From contig NZ_JAIWHV010000001.1 of NCBI RefSeq assembly GCF_020177375.1, positions 1-64,000 on the forward strand: a stretch of 64,000 nt of DNA. The letters are read 5' to 3'. The stretch comes from Saliphagus infecundisoli. GTDB taxonomy: Archaea; Halobacteriota; Halobacteria; Halobacteriales; Natrialbaceae. Position numbers and translations under genes: made by a program. Positions 43,089 through 51,100 of this stretch are shown piece after piece (within the stretch, counting starts at the first letter, position 1; each line of letters begins with the position of its first letter). Under the pieces are notes generated by a model. It was not told the DNA's origin. It ran no database searches and saw only the letters and a program-made list of their open reading frames with translations.

Positions 43089-44726
43089 CTAATCGTGTCT
43101 AAACGCCCGCTGGCCCGTAAACGCCATCGCCATCCCGTGGTCGTCGGCGGCCTTGATCACGTCGTCGTCGTTGACCGAGCCGCCGGGCTGGACGACCGCC
43201 GCGATGCCCGCCTCGGCGGCCGCCTCGATGCCGTCGGGGAACGGGAAGAAGGCGTCCGAGGCCATCACCGCGCCATCGGCGTCTTTCCCCTCGGCGTGCT
43301 CGTCGGCTTTCATCGCCGCAAGCCGGACGGCATCGACCCGGGAGACCTGGCCCATCCCGACGCCGACGGTCTCGGTGCCGTCGGCGAACAGAATGCCGTT
43401 GGACTTGACGTGTTTGAGGGTCTGCCAGGCGAAGACCATCGTCTCCAACTCTTCGTCGCTGGGCTCGCGTTCGGTGACGACCTCCAGATCCTCGACTGCG
43501 ACCGACTGCAGGTCCCGTTCCTGGACGAGTCGCCCGCCGACGAGCGGTTTCTCGGTAAACCGTTCGGTCCGGTCGTTCAGCTCGCCCACGTCGAGCACCC
43601 GCAGGTTCTCCTTCTCGAAGAGGGTCTCGAGGGCGTCGTCGGTGTAGCCCGGCGCGACGACGACCTCCTTGAACGAGTCGATCACTCGTTCTGCGGTCGC
43701 GGCGTCGCACTCGCGGTTGAGCGCGACGATGCCGCCGAAGGCGCTCATCGGGTCCGTCGCGAGGGCCTTCTCGTAGGCCTCCGCGAGCGTATCGGCGGTC
43801 GCACAGCCCGCGGGGTTGGTGTGCTTTATGACGGCGGCGGCGGGCTCCTCGAACTCCGTGATCAGGTTCAGGGCGCCGTCGGCGTCGTTGTAGTTGTTGT
43901 AGCTGAGTGCCTTCGCGCCCTCGTTCAACTGCTCGGCGCCGACGACGCTCGCCTCCTCCGTGGTGTAGTCCTCGTACACCGCCGCGTCCTGATGGGGGTT
44001 CTCGCCGTAGCGGAGGGTGTCGGCGCGGTCGTCGGAGACGAGTCGGCGTGCCGGAAGCCCGTCGTGATCGGCTCCCTCCGTGCTCGCCACGTCCACCTCG
44101 ACCGTCACCTCGCCCGTCTCGAGATCCACTTCGACTGCGTCCCCGGCGAACCACTTCACGGCTCGGGGATAGGCCCGGAACTCTCCCTCGTAGAGGACTC
44201 GTTCTTTCAGACTCTCTTCGTCGTCGCCGTCGTACACCGGGACCGGTTCCTGGGTGACGATCGGGCCGGCGTCGACCTCGCTCTCGATCACCTCGCCCGC
44301 GTCGTCGGTCGCGTCGGTGACGACGTGGACCGTACACCCCGTGACCGAGACGCCCGCCGAAAGCGCGTCGCCCCAGGCGTCGGTGCCGGGGAAGGCGGGC
44401 AGCAGCGAGGGATGGACGTTCAGCGTCGTCGGCGCCTCCGAAAGGAAGGTATCGGAGAGGATGCGCATGTAGCCGTCGAGACAGACCAGGTCGAACTCGT
44501 GGTCGGCGAGGGCGTCGAGGACGCGCTCCTCGTGTTCGCGGCGCTGTTCTCCCTCCCGCAGGGGAACGGTTTCGGTCGGGATCCCCCGTTCGGCCGCGTC
44601 CTCGAGAACGGGCGCGTCCTCGTCGGTCGCGAGGACGACTGCGAGTTCCGCCCCGTCCGGCGCGCGGTCGGCGATGTTCAGCAGGTTACGCCCACGGTTG
44701 CCGGCCATCCCGGCGAGTCGCGTCAT
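43089..44726 (-). CDS. purH: PurN-AICAR transformylase fusion (purine synthesis)
   Basis: A 545-residue fusion. The N-terminal part (residues about 1-190) is a GAR-transformylase-like formyl transferase domain: VCLDGYMRILSDTFLSEAPT, NVHPSLLPAFPGTDAWGDAL with the catalytic Asn and His, and DAGPIVTQEPV. The C-terminal part (about 215-545) is the AICAR transformylase half of PurH: LRYGENPHQDAAVYED, IKHTNPAGCA and HVKSNGILFADG. The IMP cyclohydrolase half of bacterial PurH is absent; archaea use PurO for that step. ATG 44726 has GAGGAG about 7 bp upstream and a 40-60 base leader behind AATAAAATAC. Divergent from purB. Confidence 0.93.
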   Translation of the reverse strand: MTRLAGMAGNRGRNLLNIADRAPDGAELAVVLATDEDAPVLEDAAERGIPTETVPLREGEQRREHEERVLDALADHEFDLVCLDGYMRILSDTFLSEAPTTLNVHPSLLPAFPGTDAWGDALSAGVSVTGCTVHVVTDATDDAGEVIESEVDAGPIVTQEPVPVYDGDDEESLKERVLYEGEFRAYPRAVKWFAGDAVEVDLETGEVTVEVDVASTEGADHDGLPARRLVSDDRADTLRYGENPHQDAAVYEDYTTEEASVVGAEQLNEGAKALSYNNYNDADGALNLITEFEEPAAAVIKHTNPAGCATADTLAEAYEKALATDPMSAFGGIVALNRECDAATAERVIDSFKEVVVAPGYTDDALETLFEKENLRVLDVGELNDRTERFTEKPLVGGRLVQERDLQSVAVEDLEVVTEREPSDEELETMVFAWQTLKHVKSNGILFADGTETVGVGMGQVSRVDAVRLAAMKADEHAEGKDADGAVMASDAFFPFPDGIEAAAEAGIAAVVQPGGSVNDDDVIKAADDHGMAMAFTGQRAFRHD

Positions 44727-44893
44727 GTGCCGGTCTCCTCGCGGCAGGCGGAAAGCGGTTGCGGTCGCCGGCGACCGGATATCCACGAATGTGTATTTTA
44801 TTCGCGCCGAGAGCGGGAACGAGTGGGGAAGTATGCACGCCCGTGGCGGCGGCTTCCGACACGCTTTTTCCGGACCGTGGTGGACTCCCCCAC

Positions 44894-46273
44894 ATGGCCG
44901 ACGCCCTCTACGCCGTCTCGCCGATCGACGGCCGCTACGGCAACCGGACCGCGGCGCTTTCACCGTACGCCAGCGAGGCGGCGCTGATGCGTGCGCGCCT
45001 GCGCGTCGAGGTCGAGTACCTGATCGCGCTGGCCGAACTCGACGCCACGGCGCTGGAACTCGATCTGGACGAACGAAACCACCTCCGAAAGCAGTACAAC
45101 AGCTTCGCCGAGGAGGACGCCGAGCTGATCAAGAAGATCGAGGTCGAGGGCCACGGCCCCTACGAGGCGACCAACCACGACGTCAAGGCCGTGGAGTACT
45201 TCCTTCGCTACCACCTCCCCGAGGGAAGCGACGCCTCGCCGTGGATCCACTTCGGGCTCACGAGCGAGGACGTCAACAACCTCGCCCACCGGCTGCTGCT
45301 CGCCGACGCGGTCGAGGACGTGCTCCTTCCCGAACTGTTCGACCGCCGGACCACCCTCGCGGGAATGGCCCGCGAGCACCGCGACCTCCCGATGCTCGCC
45401 CGGACCCACGGCCAGCCCGCGACGCCGACCACCTTCGGCAAGGAGATGGCGGTCTACGCCGCCCGGCTGGGCCGGGCGACCGGCCGCCTCGAGGCGGCGG
45501 GAGGAGACCTCCGGGGAAAGCTCGGCGGCGCAAGCGGCACCTACGGTGCCCACGTCGCCGCCTACCCCGAGGTCGACTGGCCCGCGTTCGCCCGGGAGTT
45601 CGTGACCGACCTGGGACTCGAGTTCGAACCGCTCACGACCCAGGTCAACCCCTGTGACGACCTCGCGGTCCTGTTCGACGCGCTCCGCGGGGTCAACGAC
45701 GTCCTCATCGACCTCGATCGGGACGTCTGGCTCTACGTCTCGGATCGCTACCTCGGACAGGCCACCACGGAGGGCGAGACGGGCTCCTCGACGATGCCCC
45801 ACAAGGTGAACCCGATCGACTTCGAGAACAGCGAGGGGAACCTCTCGAAGGCCAATTCGGATCTGACTTTCCTCGCCGACTACGTCACGACCTCCCGGCT
45901 CCAGCGCGACCTCTCGGACTCGACGGTCAAGCGCAACATCGGAACCGCGCTGGCCCACTGCCTGATCGGCTACGAGAAGACGGGGGCGGGACTCGAGAAG
46001 GTGGTGCCCAACGAGGCCGTCATGCGCGAGGAGCTCCGGGGCCATCCCGAAGTGATCGGCGAGGCGATCCAGACGATCCTCCGGCGGGAGGGGTACGACG
46101 ACGCCTACGAGCGCGTCAAGGCACTCACCCGCGGGGAGACGGTGACCATCGAGGACCTCCGGGCGATCGCCGACGATCCCGACCTCGATTCCGACGTGGG
46201 GAGGGAGATCCGTGCGCTCTCGCCGGAGACCTACGTCGGGGTCGCGAGCGATCTGATCGGGGATATGGGGTGA
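44894..46273 (+). CDS. purB: Adenylosuccinate lyase
   Basis: A 459-residue fumarase/aspartase superfamily enzyme that releases fumarate in two purine steps (SAICAR to AICAR, adenylosuccinate to AMP). YAVSPIDGRYGNRTAALSPY is the E. coli-like start, FGLTSEDVNNLAH and MLARTHGQPATPTTFGKEM hold catalytic His residues, and GSSTMPHKVNPIDFENSEGN is the flexible Ser loop signature. It is of the longer type. A CTTTTTCC box is about 25 bp before ATG 44894. Divergent from the AICAR transformylase, whose substrate it makes. Confidence 0.96.
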   Translation: MADALYAVSPIDGRYGNRTAALSPYASEAALMRARLRVEVEYLIALAELDATALELDLDERNHLRKQYNSFAEEDAELIKKIEVEGHGPYEATNHDVKAVEYFLRYHLPEGSDASPWIHFGLTSEDVNNLAHRLLLADAVEDVLLPELFDRRTTLAGMAREHRDLPMLARTHGQPATPTTFGKEMAVYAARLGRATGRLEAAGGDLRGKLGGASGTYGAHVAAYPEVDWPAFAREFVTDLGLEFEPLTTQVNPCDDLAVLFDALRGVNDVLIDLDRDVWLYVSDRYLGQATTEGETGSSTMPHKVNPIDFENSEGNLSKANSDLTFLADYVTTSRLQRDLSDSTVKRNIGTALAHCLIGYEKTGAGLEKVVPNEAVMREELRGHPEVIGEAIQTILRREGYDDAYERVKALTRGETVTIEDLRAIADDPDLDSDVGREIRALSPETYVGVASDLIGDMG

Positions 46274-46618
46274 CTACGCCCGGCGGTCGCCCGCTCTCGT
46301 CCGCGAGAGCAGTTCCTCGACGAGCGGGTCGCCGTCGTAGCGGGCGGTTTCGGATCGCGGGTCGTACTCGATGAGGCGTGCGTCCCGGAGCCGCGGAAGG
46401 TCCCCGTGGCGCAGCGCGATGGTCGCGTCCGGGTCGTCCACGCCGCGAGCGACGAGACGGTCCGCGAGTTCCCCGACCGACGCCACCCCCACGTCGGCCA
46501 GATGCCGGAGCACGATCCGCCGCCTGTGGGCAGAGAGCACGTCGAACAGGCGGTCGTAGTCGTCCGGTCCTCGCCCGCTTGTTTCACCCCCTGTCGAAGC
46601 GAACGTATTGTCAGACAT
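46274..46618 (-). CDS. DUF7344-like winged-helix protein
   Basis: A 114-residue winged-helix protein. YDRLFDVLSAHRRRIVLRHL is the usual first helix, SVGELADRLVARG the second and TIALRHGDLPRLRDARLIEY the recognition helix and wing. The type (DUF7344) is abundant in haloarchaea and probably regulates transcription; two relatives lie at 58601-59071 and 60017-60547. It is divergent from the ferredoxin gene and convergent with purB, abutting its stop. Confidence 0.78.
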   Translation of the reverse strand: MSDNTFASTGGETSGRGPDDYDRLFDVLSAHRRRIVLRHLADVGVASVGELADRLVARGVDDPDATIALRHGDLPRLRDARLIEYDPRSETARYDGDPLVEELLSRTRAGDRRA

Positions 46619-46728
46619 ATCCGCACAACCGTACACCGGAGAGGTATAAAATTCTGTGGGTTGGTATCACTCGGCATTCGGGGAGCGAGGATCGCAACGG
46701 CGAAAGGTCCTCGCTCCCAAGACGGGCT

Positions 46729-47073
46729 ATGAGCGAGCGAGACGGGGAGATCCGGCGACCGAGCGACGTCGGTTCGGCGGACGGCCCGCCGGTCGAGGAG
46801 AAGCCCTACAAGATCATTTTTGAGGCCAACAAGTGCTTCGGCGCGGGCAAGTGCGCCGAGGCGAGCGACAACTGGGAGCTGAGCCTCGACACCGGGCTCG
46901 CCTCCCCCCGATCCTACTTCGTGGGCGAGGACGAACTCGCGGAGAACGTCCGCGCGGCGGAGATCTGTCCCGCCAAAAAGGGCGAGGGCTGTATCCACGT
47001 CGTCGATCGCCGGACCGACGAGGAGATTGCGCCCGACCCCCACGGCGACGGCCGACTAAGCGTCGATTGGTAG
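46729..47073 (+). CDS. Ferredoxin, single-cluster type
   Basis: A 114-residue ferredoxin-like protein. The cluster ligands are CFGAGKC (residues 36-42, CxxxxxC form), and CPAKKGEGC near residues 80-88. The lack of a fourth clustered Cys in the first motif fits a 3Fe-4S or unusual 4Fe-4S type, as in ferredoxins that serve P450s. The segment YKIIFEANKC is typical. It would carry electrons in the cytosol; partner unknown. Confidence 0.82.
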   Translation: MSERDGEIRRPSDVGSADGPPVEEKPYKIIFEANKCFGAGKCAEASDNWELSLDTGLASPRSYFVGEDELAENVRAAEICPAKKGEGCIHVVDRRTDEEIAPDPHGDGRLSVDW

Positions 47074-47173
47074 TCCCTTCGGTCCGCTCTCACGCCGTTC
47101 GCTCGCGGCAGGTTCCTTGCCCGACACCGAAACGCCCATCCCGGTTCCGCCTCAACCCCCGATTGCAGTTCTC

Positions 47174-47258
47174 GCGAGGGTAGCCAAGCCAGGCCAACGG
47201 CGGTGGGCTTAAGACCCGCTCCCGTAGGGGTCCTTGGGTTCGAATCCCAACCCTCGCA
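47174..47258 (+). tRNA. tRNA-Leu (anticodon TAA)
   Basis: An 85-nt class II tRNA. The acceptor GCGAGGG pairs with CCCTCGC and discriminator A follows. The anticodon stem GTGGG/CCCGC encloses loop CTTAAGA, giving UAA. A long variable arm (TCCC/GGGG) and T arm TTGGG-TTCGAAT-CCCAA complete it. CCA is not encoded. Confidence 0.96.
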
Positions 47259-47358
47259 TGTCGCGACGACCGCCCGCGAGCCGCGGCTGTGTGACGCGGG
47301 GTTTCGGGGGATGGCCCCGGGGACAAACGCTTTCCCCCGGGCCTCGAAAGTGCCGGCG

Positions 47359-48597
47359 ATGGTCGGCGAGACGCGCGACCTCGACGGCGAGGAGGGACCG
47401 CTTTCGGGACTGACGGTGCTCGATGCCTCTCAGGTGCTCGTCGGACCGTTCTGTACGATGCAACTCGGGGACCTGGGTGCCGAGGTGATCAAGGTCGAAC
47501 GGCCCGGCGTCGGCGACCGGACCCGCCGGTGGGTACCCCCGACCTACGGCGACAGCGAGGAGAGCGCCTACTACCTGAGCGTCAACCGGAACAAACGCTC
47601 GGTCGAACTCGATCTCTCGACGGACGCCGGTCAGACGGTCTTTCGCGATCTGGCGAGCGAAGCCGACGTCGTCGTCGAGAACTTCCGGGTCGGGAAAACC
47701 GCCGACTGGGGTCTCGAGTACGGCGATCTCGCGGGCGAGAACCCGGGACTGATCTACTGTGGGCTGTCGGGGTACGGCGAGTGGGGACCGGACCGCGACG
47801 CCCCTGCCTACGATATCGTGATGCAGGCGCGAGGCGGGATGATGAGCATCACCGGCGAGGAGGGCGGCCCGCCGGTCCGCGTCGGGGTCGCCATCGCCGA
47901 CATCGGCGCGGGAATGTACGCGACCCAGGCGATCCTCGCCGCCCTCCTCGAGCGCGAGCTGGGCGACGGGACGGGCCAGAAAGTCGAGGTGAGCCTGCTG
48001 GACTGTCAGGCGGCCTGGATGAGCTACCAGGCCGAGAACTACTTCGCGACCGGCGAGTCGCCCGGCCGGATGGGAAGCAAACATCCCAACATCGCCCCTT
48101 ATCAGGCGTTCGCCACGGCCGACGGCCACGTCGTCGTCGCCTGTACCGACGACGCCAGCTGGCAGGCGCTCTGTCGGGCCCTCGAGGTCCCGGCGCTCGC
48201 GGCCGACGACCGCTTTTCGACAAACGAAAAGCGGGTTCGAAACCGGGAGGCCCTCGATCGGCGACTCGAGGCGGCCTTCGGGGAGTACACCACCGAGGAG
48301 GCCGTCGCGCGGCTGACGGCGGCGGACGTGCCCGCGAGCGAGGTCAAGCGGATGGAGGGGGTCTTTGACGACCCCCAGATCGAGGCCCGCGGGATGCGCC
48401 AGGAGGTCGCCCATCCGACGGCCGGGACCGTCGAGATGCCCGGCTCGCCGATGTTCCTCTCGCGGACGCCGGCGACGATCCGGCGGCCGCCGCCGCGACT
48501 CGGCGAGCACACTGCGGCGGTGCTGGGGGAGTACGGCTACGGCGAGGGAGACCTCGAGCGGTTGCGCGCCGAGGGAGCGATCCCCGACGGCTCTTGA
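47359..48597 (+). CDS. Class III CoA transferase (CaiB/BaiF)
   Basis: A 412-residue family III CoA-transferase. LSGLTVLDASQVLVGPFCTM is the family start, LGDLGAEVIKVERPGVGDRT the CoA site, and DAPAYDIVMQARGG includes the catalytic Asp that forms the acyl-anhydride. GSKHPNIAPYQAFATADGHV follows. It moves CoA between carboxylates (formyl, succinyl, carnitine-type or citramalyl). Substrates cannot be inferred. ATG 47359 is used as start. Confidence 0.91.
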   Translation: MVGETRDLDGEEGPLSGLTVLDASQVLVGPFCTMQLGDLGAEVIKVERPGVGDRTRRWVPPTYGDSEESAYYLSVNRNKRSVELDLSTDAGQTVFRDLASEADVVVENFRVGKTADWGLEYGDLAGENPGLIYCGLSGYGEWGPDRDAPAYDIVMQARGGMMSITGEEGGPPVRVGVAIADIGAGMYATQAILAALLERELGDGTGQKVEVSLLDCQAAWMSYQAENYFATGESPGRMGSKHPNIAPYQAFATADGHVVVACTDDASWQALCRALEVPALAADDRFSTNEKRVRNREALDRRLEAAFGEYTTEEAVARLTAADVPASEVKRMEGVFDDPQIEARGMRQEVAHPTAGTVEMPGSPMFLSRTPATIRRPPPRLGEHTAAVLGEYGYGEGDLERLRAEGAIPDGS

Positions 48598-48656
48598 GCC
48601 GCGGGGAACCGGCGGTAACGTAAGAACTATACTCGCGGCGGGGAACCCTGTCGGTT

Positions 48657-49016
48657 ATGGGCTTTATGGACTCGATCCTGGGGGGAAACCACCAGTCCCG
48701 GCGCAACGCCGACGACTACGTCGAACTCGATCTCGCGCCCGCGGACGTAGAGGAGGCCGCGACGCAGGTACACATCGCCGAGATCGACGGCCAGGCGTCG
48801 GCGATCGACATCAAGGACGCGGTGTACGACGGCGACATCGTCATCGCCGACATCTCCCACCTGCGGGCGAGCAACGGACGGATCGAACACGTCATCGACG
48901 AACTCCGCCAGGTCACCGAGGAGGTCGGCGGCGACATCGTCCAGAAGGGCGACGACCAGATCATCGTCACCCCCGCGGGCGTCCACATCGGGCGACGGAA
49001 GCTCGGCGGCCAGTAG
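48657..49016 (+). CDS. sepF: Cell division protein SepF
   Basis: A 119-residue SepF. The N-terminal membrane-binding helix is MGFMDSILGGN, followed by a short linker and the SepF domain: EAATQVHIAEIDGQASAIDI, YDGDIVIADISHL, RQVTEEVGGDIVQKGDDQII. In haloarchaea SepF anchors FtsZ2/FtsZ1 at mid-cell to the membrane. The length is normal. It stands alone between the CoA transferase and the MATE gene. Confidence 0.93.
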   Translation: MGFMDSILGGNHQSRRNADDYVELDLAPADVEEAATQVHIAEIDGQASAIDIKDAVYDGDIVIADISHLRASNGRIEHVIDELRQVTEEVGGDIVQKGDDQIIVTPAGVHIGRRKLGGQ

Positions 49017-49100
49017 CCGACCCCTCGTTTTCCCTCAGTTCTCGAGCCGTCGAGCCGCCGGCCTGCTACACAGTCCTCGGTCCGACAGATACTTGGCCGA

Positions 49101-49136
49101 CTGACCGGTAAGTCAGCCATGACTGACCGATCGGTC
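49101..49136. promoter_or_regulatory. Two inverted repeats upstream of the MATE gene
   Basis: CTGAC-CGGTAA-GTCAG at 49101-49116 and the perfect 12-bp palindrome GACCGATCGGTC at 49125-49136 lie within 125 bp of the MATE start. Their sizes and symmetry fit operators of a TetR-type drug-sensing repressor. No regulator gene is adjacent. Confidence 0.45.
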
Positions 49137-49225
49137 GGCTCCCTGACCGCCGGCGGCCGCCGCCGGGCCGGGAGCCGGGAAACGGACGTCGCGGCCGGGA
49201 AATCGGGATCGACGGAGGGGGCCGC

Positions 49226-50707
49226 GTGAGTCTCCGCGAGCGCCTCGATTCCCTGTTCGTCAGCAGCGAGGACCTCGACCTGACCAGCGGCGAGATCGGC
49301 AAACCCCTGCTCTACCTCTCCCTGCCGATCGTCGTCACCAACCTCTTTCAGACCGCCTACAACCTGGTCGATACGTTCTGGCTCGGCCAGTACAGCACGG
49401 ACGCACTGGCGGCGATCAGCTTCGCGTTCCCGATGGTCTTCCTGTTGATCTCGTTTGCGATCGGGCTTTCGGTCGCCGGTAGCGTCCTCGTCGCCCAGAA
49501 CGTCGGCGCCGACAAGTTCCGGGAGGCCGAGTACGCCGCCTCCCAGACCGTCGCCTTCTCGGTGCTCATCTCGATCCCCCTCGGCGCGCTCGGCCTGTTC
49601 GTCGTCGACGACCTCGTCGCGCTGCTGGGAGCGGACCCCGCCTACGCCCCGCTCGCGGCGAGTTACATGGAGGTCTTTTCCGTGGGGCTGGTGTTCGTCT
49701 TCGGGTTCGCGATGTTCATCGCGCTGATGCGGGGCTACGGCGACACGATCACCCCGATGCTCGTCATGTTCGGCTCGGTCGTGCTCAACATCGCGCTCGA
49801 CCCCTTCCTGATCTTCGGGTTCACCGACAACCCGATCTTCGCGTGGCTCGCTCTGGAGGGCCTCGAAAGCTCCCTCTACGGGGCGACGGGCTTCGCCGGC
49901 AGCGGCATCGAGGGCGCCGCGATCGCGACCATCGTCTCGCGGGCGCTCGCCTTCGCCGTCGGCCTCTGGATCATGTTCCGGGGGAATCGGGGCGTCCGCA
50001 TCCGTCCGAGCCAGATGGTCCCCGACCTCGGCTACGCAAAGAAGCTGTTGGGGATCGGCCTTCCGGCCTCCGTCGAGGGCACCGGCCGTGCGATCTCGAT
50101 CAACCTCCTGCTCGTGATCGTCGCGACGTTCCCGACGACGGTCGTCGCGGCCTACGGGATCGGCACGCGGATCTTCTCGGTGATGTTCCTGCCCGCGATC
50201 GCGTTCTCCCAGGGCGTTGAGACGATGACCGGCCAGAACATCGGCGCGGGCAAGCCCGACCGCGCGGCCCGGACGAACCACTACGGCGCGAAGTTCCTCT
50301 TTGCCGTCCTCACCGCCGCCGGCGCCGTCACCTTCCTCGCCGCCCGCCCGATCTCGGCGATCTTCACGACCGATCCCGCGGTGGCCGCCGAAAGCGCTAC
50401 CTTCCTCCGGGTGGTCGCCTTCAGCTTCGGGTTCATGGGGATCCTCCGGGCGTACACCGGTGGTTTCCGGGGCGCCGGCGAGACGACCGTCGCCGCAGTC
50501 ATCGCCATCGGCACCCTCGCGATCTTCCGGCTTCCCGTCGCCTTCGGCGGCTCGGTTGCCCTCGGCTCGATCGGGCTCTGGGCCTCCTTTGCGATCTCGA
50601 ACGTCGCCGGCGCCGCGATCGCCTTCCTCTGGTTTCGGCGGGACACCTGGCGCGGCGAGTCGCTGGCCGACGCCGGCCGCTCCCCACCCGCACCCGGCGA
50701 CGACTAA
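49226..50707 (+). CDS. MATE family efflux transporter
   Basis: A 493-residue twelve-helix MATE exporter of the DinF-like group. LRERLDSLFVSSEDLDLTSG is the usual haloarchaeal N-terminus, LFQTAYNLVDTFWLGQYSTD the helix 1 motif, and AYGIGTRIFSVMFLPAIAFS the second-half copy. It would exchange drugs or metabolites for cations. GTG 49226 overlaps the stop of a 36-codon frame (49119-49229) as GTGA, so translational coupling is possible. Inverted repeats upstream suggest an inducible promoter. Confidence 0.92.
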   Translation: MSLRERLDSLFVSSEDLDLTSGEIGKPLLYLSLPIVVTNLFQTAYNLVDTFWLGQYSTDALAAISFAFPMVFLLISFAIGLSVAGSVLVAQNVGADKFREAEYAASQTVAFSVLISIPLGALGLFVVDDLVALLGADPAYAPLAASYMEVFSVGLVFVFGFAMFIALMRGYGDTITPMLVMFGSVVLNIALDPFLIFGFTDNPIFAWLALEGLESSLYGATGFAGSGIEGAAIATIVSRALAFAVGLWIMFRGNRGVRIRPSQMVPDLGYAKKLLGIGLPASVEGTGRAISINLLLVIVATFPTTVVAAYGIGTRIFSVMFLPAIAFSQGVETMTGQNIGAGKPDRAARTNHYGAKFLFAVLTAAGAVTFLAARPISAIFTTDPAVAAESATFLRVVAFSFGFMGILRAYTGGFRGAGETTVAAVIAIGTLAIFRLPVAFGGSVALGSIGLWASFAISNVAGAAIAFLWFRRDTWRGESLADAGRSPPAPGDD

Positions 50708-50955
50708 CTCCTCCTGTCGGCTCCCGGATCGCGCTCGCTGCCCTCCTCTTCGTCGGCCGGCAGGTCGGCGTTCTCTAGCAGTCGCGGGAGGACCGCGATC
50801 CGGAAGTAGACGGTCCAGAAGAGCCCGAAGACGACCGCGATCCCGAGCAACACCACCCGATCCTCGATGCCGAACTGGACGGTCATGTAGCCGGCACTCA
50901 GGAGGACCGCTACGTTGTACATCAGCATGACCCCATCCGAGAGCGTCGGTCGCAT
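50704..50955 (-). CDS. Small membrane protein, two helices
   Basis: An 83-residue membrane protein. The helices are MLMYNVAVLLSAGYMTVQFG and VVLLGIAVVFGLFWTVYFRI, and the C-terminus is acidic and cytoplasmic. No family is recognised. Its stop overlaps the convergent MATE gene by four bases. Confidence 0.65.
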   Translation of the reverse strand: MRPTLSDGVMLMYNVAVLLSAGYMTVQFGIEDRVVLLGIAVVFGLFWTVYFRIAVLPRLLENADLPADEEEGSERDPGADRRS

Positions 50956-51100
50956 GCTCCCGTATTCGAAGAGGGGGACCTAAAAGGCCGGTCTCGTAGC
51001 CGGTGCCGGCTAGCTCTGCCGCGGAATAGGGGGTTATATAGGCCGGAGGATTGAGAACAACCGACCCTAGACGCGCGGTCAGCGGAGGCCCATATCCCTA

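Noticed and set aside
49119-49229. A 36-codon frame before the second MATE gene as a real protein gene.
   Set aside because: It is low in complexity, Gly/Arg/Ser-rich and has no homology; it is kept only as part of the regulatory finding.
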